Assembly (NCBI GenBank): GCA_030374765.1
Contig: JARGXX010000084.1
Coordinates: 186,001-250,000 of the forward strand
Direction of reading: 5' to 3'
From: Agarophyton chilense
Lineage: Eukaryota; Rhodophyta; Florideophyceae; Gracilariales; Gracilariaceae
Length of the DNA: 64,000 nucleotides
Below are positions 20,587 to 30,264 of this stretch, piece after piece; positions within the stretch are counted from its first letter, which is position 1; each line of letters opens with the position of its first letter. The notes under the pieces were generated by a model that was not told the DNA's origin, did no database searches, and saw nothing but the letters and a program-made list of their open reading frames with translations. Made by a program: the position numbers and the translations under genes.

Positions 20587-21618
20587 CTAAAAGTGCGGGA
20601 TGAATCGTCGGTAGACGTCCGCGAGTCCCAGAAAGGAACGAAGCTCGGTTTGCGTCCGCGGTTCTTTAGCCTCTTTGAGTGACTTAACTCGAGTCTCCTC
20701 GATTGTAACACGTCCTGGACGGATAACATGGCCGAGATACTTCACGGTGTCCGTGAAGAAGTCACATTTCTTCAACTTAAGAGTGACACCCGCATCTCGA
20801 AGCGGGGTCATGATATCCCTCACATGAGTGAGATGTTTGTCCAGATTATCTGAGAAGACGATTATTTCATCCAGGTAGACCAGGCAGGTACGCAATTTGA
20901 AGCGGGCCAATAGGATGTCGATGGCTCTCTGGAAAGTAGCGGGGGCGTTGGTAAGACCAAAAGGCATCCGTTTGAAACGGTAGAGACCGGAGTGACACGC
21001 GAAAGCGGTTTTATCCTGTTCTTGCTTCCTTACCAAAACTTTCCAGTATCCCCAATTGGCGTCCAGGGTTGTAAAGACGGTGGCGGTGCCCAGCGAGTCA
21101 ATGTACTCGTCCATTCTTGGGATTGGATACACGTCCTTGAGGGTGACGGCATTCAACCGACGGTAGTCGACGCAAAACCTCCAGGAACCATCCTGCTTTG
21201 AAGCCAGTACTACTGGAGAAGCCCACGGCGACTGAGCCGGTTCAATGACTCCTGCTCGAAGCATTTTATCCACTTGTGCCTTTTCCTCCGCGCGTGCGGC
21301 GGGTCCGGCACGGTATGGGTGCTGAGAGATGGGTCGGGTGTCCGGTACCAAATCAATCCGGTGTTCCGTAGTGGCAATCTCACCAAGGGAGCCATCCCTC
21401 AAAGTGGTGAAGTCCCTTAAAAGTTCTCGCAATCGATGGCGGTATGGCTGCGGGACGTGGCTGAGATCCAGGTCCTCGAGTTCTTGGACTGGATCGGGGC
21501 GGTCACCACTCGTTGAAACGGGCTGTGTCCCTGATGTTACATGTTGAACCCCGGGTACCGGCGATGAAAAGGGTTCCGGGCTGTCCCCCCCCCTTAGAGT
21601 GAACGAGTCCGAGAACAT
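20587..21618 (-). CDS. pol: pol: reverse transcriptase
   Basis: A 343-codon open segment holds the full Ty3/Gypsy RT fold: GVIEPAQSPWASPVVL, RFCVDYRRLN, YPIPRMDEY, FTTLDANWGYW, GLYRFKRMPFGLTNAP, then the catalytic box as YLDEIIVF and the thumb region KYLGHVI. The usual catalytic pair is Asp-Asp in YxDD; here the second residue is Glu, a conservative change that likely impairs or abolishes polymerase activity. It ends at TAG 20589-20587, after which the same frame continues into RNase H. Confidence 0.88.
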   Translation of the reverse strand: MFSDSFTLRGGDSPEPFSSPVPGVQHVTSGTQPVSTSGDRPDPVQELEDLDLSHVPQPYRHRLRELLRDFTTLRDGSLGEIATTEHRIDLVPDTRPISQHPYRAGPAARAEEKAQVDKMLRAGVIEPAQSPWASPVVLASKQDGSWRFCVDYRRLNAVTLKDVYPIPRMDEYIDSLGTATVFTTLDANWGYWKVLVRKQEQDKTAFACHSGLYRFKRMPFGLTNAPATFQRAIDILLARFKLRTCLVYLDEIIVFSDNLDKHLTHVRDIMTPLRDAGVTLKLKKCDFFTDTVKYLGHVIRPGRVTIEETRVKSLKEAKEPRTQTELRSFLGLADVYRRFIPHF

Positions 21619-22568
21619 CAGCTGCGGTCAGGTTTGTCGGCACCATAGTGATGGGGTGCGGCATGACGGACCCTATCACTGGGTTCTTCACCAGATACTG
21701 GGGTACAGTCCCTAGATTGGCGATCGGCACGTGAAACGGTTGGTTTGGCTCCATATTGACGAATCCATTCTCAATTGCGAGGCTGTGCCTGTCATACAGT
21801 GACGACAATGGTGGCAAGACCCGGAGTCCGTGTTGACAGGAGGTTACTTTCACCATCATTTGGGGCTCAGGCGTGACGCACAACGACGCTGCGACGCGGA
21901 GCTTATTAGATTCACGGTTATCCGGTCCAGGTTCCTGTGCTGCTGGTAGCGGGACATGCTTCTTCGTGGCACGCCTAAGCGGACGACGAACGATCGGAGT
22001 GGAAGATCCATCCTCCATCTCGACACGCCGTTGGCGGCGGAAGATCGCTTCGACGAAGCGGTCGCAAAAGTCGCAACCCAAGATGACTGGGGCGGCTAGT
22101 TTCCGTCCGACCTACGACGAAGTCGAGTTTCACCACGCGAGCGCCAACGCGGACTACTAATTCTATGAACCCCACCGTATCCAACGGTTTGTTGTTCGCG
22201 TCAGCAACCTCCGGGACGTGGTCGCGGCGGATCCTAGACTGCAAAGCAGTCTGTAATTCTTCCTCCACGACAAAGTTCGGACCGGCACCGGTGTCTAAGA
22301 CGGTAAGGTGTCGCACCATAAACTGGGGTAAAAGGCCAAGGTAGGCATAGACCTTTTAGTCTCTCTTGGCCATCACCAGAACTCTATCCGGGAACCGGTT
22401 ATGGGAAACACGTTTCCAAGGACGACGCAGAACCATAAAGTGTTCCGAGTTCACGTCATTGACGGCCTCTTTCCTTGAAAAGATTTTGACCGGGGAGCGA
22501 AGCTTGGACGCCTCGTGCGCCGTCGACATCGACTCTGAGGGCGCCCCTCCTTGAGAGGAGACTCCCAC
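21503..22568 (-). pseudogene. pol: pol: aspartic protease region
   Basis: An aspartic protease with the active-site motif VLDTGAGPNFV lies near 22300-22268, in a frame that begins at about 22568 and has one TAA at 22358-22356. The protein switches frame near 22100 (then GCDFCDRFVEAIFRRQRRVE...) and again at a run of nine C near 21585-21593, where the RT frame takes over. The protease would release gag and pol products. It is broken by the stop and two shifts. Confidence 0.7.
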
Positions 22569-22570
22569 AT

Positions 22571-22945
22571 TTAGTTTTTCTGGGCCTGCTCCGCCGGAGG
22601 CGGCTGCTCAGGGCGTTGAGTGGGCAACAACTGGGCACCAGGTCCAGAAGGTACCGCAAAAGCGGTGGGGTGACCGACCACGTCGGTGACACGGGATTCC
22701 GGTGCAGGTACCACCCGAGCTCGGGGAAGTGACATGTGACGTGGAACATCCGTTCGAGCACGGATATACGATTCAATCGGAACAGCTGCTTTGTCCTTCG
22801 GGGATAGGGCCTCGTAATTGACTACGACTTGTGCCCATTCTTGGAGAGACAAAACAAATTGTGGAGAAGTATGACCTGGTTTGTAGCAGAGATGAAAAAT
22901 CAGACCAGAGGCCGGTGTTGGGTAGCGAGGCTCGGCGAACTTCAC
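22571..22945 (-). pseudogene. gag: gag C-terminal zinc-knuckle remnant
   Basis: This frame (shifted from the main gag frame) contains FHLCYKPGHTSPQF, which has the spacing of a retroviral CCHC knuckle but lacks two of the Cys residues (Phe in their place). The following VNYEALSPKDKAA and Pro-rich tail look like a gag C-terminus. The knuckle normally binds RNA; as written it could not hold zinc. Confidence 0.5.
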
Positions 22946-24117
22946 CGCAGGTCGGGTACCTCTCCAACCAGGACGCGTGGCGCACGAACGCTACCATTAT
23001 CCGCCAAGAGTAGCGTGTCCTCCTCAACCACGTATTGTGACTCGTCCAAAGTTGACGGTAACTTCGTTGTCGGGATGGAATGAACGTCGCTATGGGCTAG
23101 CTGCACGTTATCATAACCCCTTCGAGAGGCCTGTTCGTCGATCATCGAAGCTGACGGGGTATCCAGTTGTAACATCAACGCTTTTGCGGACCTAACCCTG
23201 GATCCAGGAGTGCGTGCGCGCAGGGCTTCACCTTCTGTGCGAGCGAACTGCACTAGTTCCAAATATGTGGCTTTAGGTCTATCTTCTCGACGTCGAGCAA
23301 CAAGAGTCCAGATCGCCGAGTCCAAACCATCGACAAACATGGTACAACGCTCTTCAGCGGGGTAAACATTGCCACAGTGGTGGAAGGCCTTGTTAAGGCG
23401 CGACGAATAATCGGTTTCCGACTCGCCTGGACCTTGGCGAGTGTCCCGGAGGACTAGCATAGCCTGCTGAATGGCGGAGTTAGTAGCATACGACCTCAAA
23501 AGGTATTGAACTGCTTCAGGCCAGCATGTGACCCCTCCTTCGGAGGCGCGTGATGAACCTCTGACAGAGTGATACTGGTCTTCAGCAAGCCCACGTAAGA
23601 AGTACGGTAAGGCAATGTAGGCCTGTCCCTCGTTCATTCCAAGGATGGCAGCTTCCGCGACAAAGCCTGCCAAGAAATCCAACACCAATATTGGGTCTTC
23701 TCCAAAAAACAACTGGTTGCGAAGTGAGAGCTGCATTCGCTTAATGCAGCCCTTCACTCTTCCCGTACCACAGGGTGTACGATCCAAAGAGGAGTCCTTC
23801 AAACGGTAGTACTGGTATGATAAGAGCTTCTTAAAGAGCGAACTGGTCGGTTTCAGCTCCTTCATACCTGTGTGCTTCCTTCCCTTCGTGCGGGCGCGGA
23901 TCACACCATGGGTCGCTGTTGACTGCTTAGAGCGTGAAGAACACTCACGGCGAGCTACTTCCACCGATGAATCGGAAGAGTCGGACTCCAAGGATGAGGA
24001 GTCTGACGGTTCGGGATCCGTGTTTCTTCGCTTCTTTCGAGCCTGGCGGTTGTCTTCCTTATTTCCTTTGTGGGATACTGCAACCGGCTCGGCTGGATCA
24101 TCCCCCGAAATTAGGGT
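22942..24117 (-). CDS. gag: gag main region (capsid-like)
   Basis: It continues in the same frame after the TAA, open for about 391 codons. A basic KKRRN patch and Ser/Asp-rich stretch come first. A helical Ty3/Gypsy gag-type domain then follows, with YRLKD, FLRGLAEDQ, YLLRSYA, SSRLNKAF, and a FVDGLDSAIW motif near the end of the capsid-like fold. The corresponding segment of the second element aligns by eye (YRLAD, YLLETYA, KAYRFGNVF, FITGLLPAIW). It packages the element RNA in particles. It ends at 22942; the zinc-knuckle region continues in another frame. Confidence 0.7.
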   Translation of the reverse strand, partial: TLISGDDPAEPVAVSHKGNKEDNRQARKKRRNTDPEPSDSSSLESDSSDSSVEVARRECSSRSKQSTATHGVIRARTKGRKHTGMKELKPTSSLFKKLLSYQYYRLKDSSLDRTPCGTGRVKGCIKRMQLSLRNQLFFGEDPILVLDFLAGFVAEAAILGMNEGQAYIALPYFLRGLAEDQYHSVRGSSRASEGGVTCWPEAVQYLLRSYATNSAIQQAMLVLRDTRQGPGESETDYSSRLNKAFHHCGNVYPAEERCTMFVDGLDSAIWTLVARRREDRPKATYLELVQFARTEGEALRARTPGSRVRSAKALMLQLDTPSASMIDEQASRRGYDNVQLAHSDVHSIPTTKLPSTLDESQYVVEEDTLLLADNGSVRAPRVLVGEVPDLR

Positions 24118-24597
24118 TTAATCCAACGTCTCGAGACGGTTTCGGACGCGCGAGAACTTGTCTGAGACGTCCTTGACAAAGGCTGAGGGTCCACCAAGAG
24201 ACTCTAGAATCGAGTTCACATCCGCACGGAGGACACGGAGGTCCTCAGAAAAATCCTGCGTAGCAGTGTCATTTACCTTCTTGCGAAAGGAATCGAACTC
24301 CTCTGCAAGGATGACTTGAGCTTCCCGCATAGAGCGGAGTTGATCTTCCACAGCTGCAAAGCTGAGATGGAGAGTGACATCCCTAGCCGGGAAGAGCATC
24401 TGGGCGGCGACAGACGCCGGTCCTGCTCCACTTGCTGGGGCTGTCAAATCAGAGACAGGAGGTCTCGAGATCCTTCCACCTGGCATGCCAGTCGATCCAC
24501 CGGTATGAGACCGTGAAAGGACCGGGATATGAGATGGTTGCGATGGTTCCGGTGCCCCGGTTTGACTCCGCGTCCTCGGACGGTCTTTGGACGACAT
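24118..24597 (-). CDS. gag: gag N-terminal region, ends at an in-frame TAA
   Basis: ATG at 24597 (MSSKDRPRTRSQTG...) opens a 159-residue frame. A Pro/Ser/Arg-rich N-terminus is followed by a probable coiled coil (about residues 80-159). It stops at TAA 24120-24118. The same frame then stays open for the rest of gag with no nearby ATG. The second Gypsy element has a stop at the equivalent point, so the break may be functional; see findings. It probably encodes an assembly domain. No catalytic motif. Confidence 0.65.
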   Translation of the reverse strand: MSSKDRPRTRSQTGAPEPSQPSHIPVLSRSHTGGSTGMPGGRISRPPVSDLTAPASGAGPASVAAQMLFPARDVTLHLSFAAVEDQLRSMREAQVILAEEFDSFRKKVNDTATQDFSEDLRVLRADVNSILESLGGPSAFVKDVSDKFSRVRNRLETLD

Positions 24598-24747
24598 GAG
24601 ATAAGAATCCGTTACACGTGAGTATCCAAACACGATCGGCTAGTGGGGCCAAGAAACTCCCTCAAAGAGGGCAACTGAGATCAACCTCAATTTGTGAGTC
24701 CTCTTTCCGATTAATCGTGAGTGAGTGTGCCCGACTCAAATTTCTAA

Positions 24748-24759
24748 GTCGGGAGACCA
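24748..24759 (-). promoter_or_regulatory. primer-binding site
   Basis: On the minus strand, three bases after the LTR end, the sequence reads TGGTCTCCCGAC. TGG matches the complement of a tRNA 3' CCA. The second Gypsy element has TGGTCTCCTGAC at the same spacing, so both families probably use the same tRNA primer. Immediately downstream, CCCGACT and AGTCGGG can pair as a 7-bp stem. Confidence 0.8.
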
Positions 24760-24762
24760 GTT

Positions 24763-25649
24763 TGCAGTACAACGTTTGGAGCGGAGACACCACGAAGATG
24801 TTCGGGATCTTCCTATCTTGAGAGACACGCCTCAGGTGGAGGACACGCGTCCCAGCGGAGCACAGAAACAGAGCCACTCTGGAAAGGCACGACGAAGTCG
24901 GGTGTCAGACCGAGGCCAATCAGGTGGGATATACCTAGAGTGCTTAGGTGTGCACGGCACAGTCCGGGGTGTGACCAATCCTAGGCGGAGTTGTGCCAAG
25001 GCGATTGTCGGAAAAGGAGCGAGGAAAAACTCGTATGAAGTGGAAGAGCGAGGTGAGTGAGGCGGCCACTCACGAGAGCCGAAACGGAGAACAAGAGGAA
25101 AACGGGGGCGAAACCCTATACAGGGGCGAGACTACCACAAGTGTCGGCGATTAATATGAACCCACGGTGGAGGTTGCACTCTGGTTGACAGAGGGGTGGA
25201 TGAACTAACGTGCAACGGGCTCTCACGCAGTATGCGGTGAAGACGCGCCGAAGGCGAAAAGTTCAGAGCCAAGACTCCCTCTTTGGGATCTCCCAAGTGG
25301 TTGTTTACTGGGGAGCAGTGCTCAACCTCCTAAGTAGTGTGGCGCGCGGCCCCTGACAGTGGGCGCGCGCCCGAAAAAAAGACACTAAATAGCGATAGCG
25401 TAGCTAAATAAATACTAAAAATTTCTAAATAATACTAACCATTAAGTCGAATCTGGGCCACGTGTGGCACGCCTCGCACTCGAGCGTCGGCATCCGTGCA
25501 GTCCACGTGTTCCTCCAGTGTGCACCTCCAGTCCTAACCGGCCGTCGGCACGCAATAGTGGTATAGCTTGTCATAGACCAAGCTAGTCCTCAAGCGAGCG
25601 AAATCTCTAAGTCCTGGGAAGAAACCCCCTTGAAGGGCATTTCACTTCA
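24763..25649 (-). repeat. 5' LTR of the minus-strand Gypsy element
   Basis: 887 bp, direct repeat of the other LTR, followed by AGATA at 25650-25654. In the element's sense this is the promoter LTR; transcription would run toward lower coordinates. Confidence 0.92.
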
Positions 25650-25654
25650 AGATA

Positions 25655-26929
25655 AGAGTAAGTGGATATAGAGGCGCACCTCAAGTGCACCTTTTCATGG
25701 CCACGTGGCGAAAAGCGCCACCGTACATCTGGCGGCTGGTGAGATATAAATTTTCACCAAGCACGGTCACTCCAGTCACAATTGTAAAGAAAAGCACCTA
25801 CTAAACTACTTCTACCTCTTTTTTTCTACAGTCGACTGTAAAGGTCAATCCAGTGTCTTTACGAATTTTTCGACCCACGTGCGCTGTGCGTCATCATCTT
25901 CCAACTTGGTCTTAGTATGCCCGCTGTTTCCGTTGAACCCTTTAATTGCTGGCTCTGACACACCTTACAGGTATCTTCATTCTCTTCCTTCTAAGTCAAA
26001 CTGTTCGTGCGCTCCTTAGAACCGTCTGGTATTACATCCCCGCCACCATTTTGGTTCAATGCACAAGGAAGATAAAAACGAAAGCGGGAGACCCTTACAG
26101 GTGACATGCTTCTAAATTTCGAGAAAAAAACGAATCTGATAAGTTGAACAAAGTAGAAATAAGATCAAAGAAGAAGCGATTATTGAGGGCGGTCGAGTGT
26201 ATTCTTGGTTGTAGTCCTCGCAAGCAACGCCGTACAACCCCGTCACCATCTCCCCGATCTTGCCTTTTAGAATCTGATGTCGAAGTAATGGGGTTCCGCG
26301 TCAAGATACGGAACGCAGCAGAGATATAGAACAAACCCGGGTGAATATGGAGAAACAGAAGTTTAAAATGTAAACCAAGAGAACCGAAAAGGAGGAAAAA
26401 AGCTTATATAGGTCGCACGACGTCATAAAACGAAGGCTTGAACTGGAAAAGAATCGTACTGAACTTAAAGAGGAGTAACAAAGGCTAGCGATAGCTAAGC
26501 GCCCAAAAATGATCTATTGTTTCGATACACTGGCTAATGAGTTGCCCTAAAGACATTAAAAATGCTCTCAAACAACCTACAATTGATTCCAAACGCTCTC
26601 GACTATACTACCCTACATTTTCCGTCGGAGCTTCGCCCCAGACCCCGGTCAATGCGGAAGGCAAACGTCTTTCATGATTTCGCGCAGCTTCGACGCGCTT
26701 ATATACATTTCTAGATACTGTTGGGGCGTTGGCGCCGTGCAATTTTGAATCTCTTGTAGGTGCCCAGTAGGGGGCAAACCAGTCTCCAGGTTAAATAGTG
26801 TATCCGAGGCCTATAACATAAGACTGACGAGAGCGATGTTAATCTTTAAACCCTTATGAAAATCGTTTGTTGTGAAGACTTGTTTTAAGTCTTTGTAGTT
26901 TCACTCAACGGAAACCCGAATAGAACTCT
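25655..26929. other. intergenic, no gene seen
   Basis: I see no supported gene. There is a TATA-like GATATAAATT near 25741, followed by a C-rich leader and a pyrimidine tract ending TTCTACAG near 25831. These could be a promoter and splice acceptor of an undetected spliced gene, but I could not find exons that read through. Confidence 0.3.
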
Positions 26930-27451
26930 TCAGATTATTGTAATTATCTTTCTCTTCACTTGCACTGAAAAGAAGAAACTTCTTTGGAGCCAAGGACGAA
27001 GCCCATACCCTGGTGCACCTCCGTAGAAGCAGTACTGTTCTCCATTTATAAATAGATTCTCCTGTAGTAGCGGTTTCCACCCGCTTTCTCTTAGTAAGGT
27101 AATAGCATGTTTACTTCCCACCGTCGGACTATGGAAACTGAATATGAGACCACCAGGCATGGGTACTGTCTGGTATATAAAGCAGTAAAACCGTTTGTGT
27201 CCTGAGTATAGTGCACGTTGTAAGCTCTCATGATCGCCCGGGTGTGCCATTCTAATTTTAGTGCAGCCAATGTAGCCTATACAGTTAGGCAGTGGCGCAT
27301 CTCGTTGGCGAAGGGCTGCAGCGTATACTTCAGCTCTCGCTGCAAAAAAAGAGGACCTTATCAGACTAATAAGATTCGTCTTTGATTCGCGAAAGGACTC
27401 GATAACCTCCCGAAACCCCTCACTCATCGCCGGGAATTGCATGCCGAACAT
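26930..27451 (-). pseudogene. decayed PIF/Harbinger-type DDE transposase fragment
   Basis: 173 codons match the core of a DDE_Tnp_4-type transposase: GYIGCTKIRMAHPG, LYSGHKRFYCFIYQTV, GLIFSFHSP and YGLRPWLQRSF are the usual landmarks. Two catalytic Asp positions are lost: the first motif reads GYIGC where GFIDG is usual, and the second reads YGGAPGYG where YGDAAYG is usual. The N-terminal part and any terminal repeats were not found. It differs from the intact Harbinger copy at 11-14 kb and belongs to another subfamily. Confidence 0.75.
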
Positions 27452-28944
27452 AAACTCGATGTCAAACCATCGACAAGGATGGGCCAGTCTTCTCGATACA
27501 ACACAGCAAGCGTTAACGATATCACACCTAGACCAATATTTTTTATTCTTTTTTCAGTGCAAATCATTAACCGCGCTATAGTTGGTATCTCTTTCTCCTT
27601 AAAACGAAACTCTTTTCATCAACGTGCCTCGCTGAACACGTTGATATTAAAAGTAGCAGTAGAGATGTATTGAGATCCCTTCATGAAACGCCGAACATCT
27701 GCACCAGCTAATATACGTTTCTTGGACAGATGTAATAGTAGAAGGAAGCCTGCTTCGACATAGTAAGAAAACTAGTCTTTAGTCATATTGCACTTCTTGT
27801 TATGGATGGTGTTTCCAAGATTGTAGTCGGTCTGCTTCATATTTCTAAGTGTTGAGTGCGGCAACGTCGTAGTGGACAGTATGAGCATACAGTACGAGGG
27901 GTAGGTATACTGTAATCACTTCAAAACTTACTTTATTTGCGAAAAGTACTGTGCCCTTTTTGTGAGTATCGATTTATGAGTCGCATATGTCGCACAAATT
28001 TTAAAAAAAATTGTTTTCGTAAACCCTCTATTGTTTGTGGATATGCGATGTATGACAAGTGCCGTCTTACAGTCGGTGACGAGCATAGTTTCACGGTAAA
28101 ATTACACTGTTCTGATAAATGCTTACCGAACAATGACCCGAATGTGGTGTGTGCCCAAATGCAGGCCAACACCACTGGTGTGTTCTCAGAATGCTAGTTT
28201 AGGCGTCGAAAACAGACGAACTAAAATGGATAGGAAACCCATGAATGTTTTCATTTTTGCAGTTCCATATTTTCTCAAAATAACTTCACTAATTCAAAGT
28301 TGCTAGTTTTTATGGAAAATGAACTAGCAAAAAACTGCATAATCCGAATTTTTTGCGAGCCCCAATCAGATGTGCATACTGTGGGCGCCATCATTGGTGT
28401 GACGCTGTGGGCTTGACGTTACAGTAAACGGCGGCGTAATAAAGCCTTTTCCGTTACTGAACTGCCCAGATAGATGAAATGAGATACAAATATTTTCAAA
28501 TAAACTTCTTAAACTTCTTAAGCTTCTTAAACCAACGCATCCAAAGATTTATGTCAATAGTCACTAGGGGTCAGACACCCTGGCTTCCGGTCAGACACTC
28601 CGAATGTGTAACGATTTCTTCAGCCTTCCCACTTCTGCGTTATCCAGAAGCAGGCGTGTACAATCCCTACAAGGCTTCCCGAGGAGTAATAACAAAAGGA
28701 TATGTTTTCACTCTATACCCGAAGCTGGCCTTTTGCGGGAAAGGTTACTCGGCACTACTTGCGGCAGCTTCCCGTCCAGTACTAGATCCCAGATCGCCAC
28801 CAATTCTTTACGACCGTCACAGGCTTTTCACTCTGTGGGGGCTCTCTAGACAGACCCAGTACCGTTGGTACACACAGACCGTCTCCCGTCCACGCCGAGG
28901 GCGCTTCAGCCGGTGCAGTGGGCTGACAGGGGGTGCTCCTCCCA
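27452..28944. other. intergenic, AT-rich, no confident gene
   Basis: A plus-strand stretch at 27937-28197 is Cys-rich but lacks an ATG and any family resemblance. Another open stretch at 28479-28952 is not protein-like. Repeated AACTTCTTA units lie near 28503-28531. No gene is called. Confidence 0.35.
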
Positions 28945-29064
28945 GCGGCTAACGCCTCACTGGACCCCTGTACTGCGGCAAACGCCTCACAGATTTTTTA
29001 TAATGTATGGGGTTGCTCTTCCAGCGGCAGTCGCCTCAATGGATCCCAGGCGGCAAACGCCTCA
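28945..29064 (+). repeat. four copies of GCGGCAAACGCCTCA-like motif
   Basis: Near-identical 15-mers occur at 28945-28959, 28975-28989, 29024-29038 and 29050-29064 (consensus GCGGC-N-AACGCCTCA; the third copy has GT for AA). Spacing is irregular (30, 49 and 26 bp), so this is not a simple tandem array. It could be a protein-binding cluster or a repeat relic. Confidence 0.7.
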
Positions 29065-29773
29065 CCTTTTGATAAAGTTGAAGGGCTCGAAGCCAAAGGA
29101 AAATAATGTTGTTTGGTGTTAATTGTTGGTTGAAGTCGTCTGAGAAAGAACTCGGAGACATCAGAGCCCTTTTTATATAGATCTAGAACGTCGAAAAAGG
29201 AGATTAAACGCATTACTACTCGATAGTTACTACTATGTGCTTCTAGTTTACTCTAATTGCTGCCAGCAGCGATTAAACCAGCACTGTAACCAATAAAACT
29301 ATAACAAATATATTATTTTTCCTAAGGCGCCATTATGGCTTTCGACGCCAGCGGTGTAATACAGAGGGAAGATCCTGCTGGCACTCCACAAACGTGTGTT
29401 CTAGCAACGCTGGAACACTGTACGCATTACAAGACCTACACATACTACAACATTATGCATGTGATTCAAAATTTCGCTATCCTCACTCATGTTCGGGAAA
29501 TAGTAAATAAAGCCTGGCATTGGAAATATATATCAAAATAGGAATATAAATCTAGCACATCGGTAGCACATAGCCAAATTCCCATACTACCACAACGCAG
29601 GTGTCAGTGCCTGCAGTCCGTCTCGACTCATCCACACAGCCCTGCATCACGGGAACTGCCTGCCCCACAACTCTCTCTGTTTAATTCTCACCGCACCACA
29701 TGCGCCATAATCTCTGCGCCGCCCTGCTTCTTTTCCCTTCTTCCGCATCAACGCGCCCCCCGTGTTCCACGCC

Positions 29774-30264
29774 ATGCCTCGCTACTGCTTCTCCCGCTGC
29801 TCCTTCTTCGCCCGCACCACCAACGAAGGTGCCCTCACCGGCTCTCCCCCACAAAACGCACGCCCCCACCAACCACAACCCACTTTCTCCCACGCACAAA
29901 GCGCCACAAGTCCACTCCTCAACTGCATACCCCTTTCACCCCCTCAAACCATCCCTCCGATAATATCCTCCTTGCAGATGAGGACTTCTACCACCACCAG
30001 CAACATGCCCTCTCCCTCCACACCGCAGACGCACACCACATCGCTTACAGTCCTCTCTGCTCTGTCTCATCCTCAGACCCATTCCCCCAGCCCCCCTTCA
30101 CCCCCATCTTCGAACACCCACAAGTAGAGCAGCTCGTCCTCTCCATCGCCTCTATTGCCGCCAACCTCGGCCACCGAAAAGCAGACGAGCTCATCGCCAT
30201 CCTCAACGATCCAAGCTTCCCCAAGTCAACCTTCCGGCGAGATGGTGGCAATGAGGGCGAGTAA
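29774..30264 (+). pseudogene. broken Pro/His-rich gene fragment
   Basis: A pyrimidine-rich leader precedes ATG 29774 (MPRYCFSRCSFF...), open in one frame to about 29960. Protein-like sequence then continues in a different frame (ADEDFYHHQQHALSL...VEQLVLSIASIAANLG...) to TAA 30262-30264. The join would need a frameshift or a short intron. High C in third positions and the His/Pro-rich start resemble the gene at 683-2449, though I see no clear alignment. Probably a degenerate or truncated host gene. Confidence 0.35.

Larger units (their letters stand above)
14593..25649 (-). mobile_element. complete Ty3/Gypsy chromovirus with antisense accessory gene
   Basis: The element is 11,057 bp and is transcribed on the minus strand. 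It has two LTRs of about 888 bp in the same orientation, exact 5-bp target duplications AGATA (14588-14592 and 25650-25654), a primer-binding site inside the right LTR and a purine tract inside the left LTR. In sense order: gag, zinc-knuckle region, protease, RT, RNase H, integrase, chromodomain. An unrelated gene then runs the other way (plus strand 15720-17382) up to the 3' LTR. gag-pol has several in-frame stops and frame changes, so this copy is not autonomous. Similar LTRs point to a fairly recent insertion. Confidence 0.93.

Noticed and set aside
27937..28197. Cys-rich 86-codon plus-strand ORF
   Set aside because: No ATG start, AT-rich region, open on both strands, no family resemblance.
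29335..29541. 68-codon plus-strand ORF with an ATG
   Set aside because: Short, AT-rich, no recognisable motif or leader; indistinguishable from chance.
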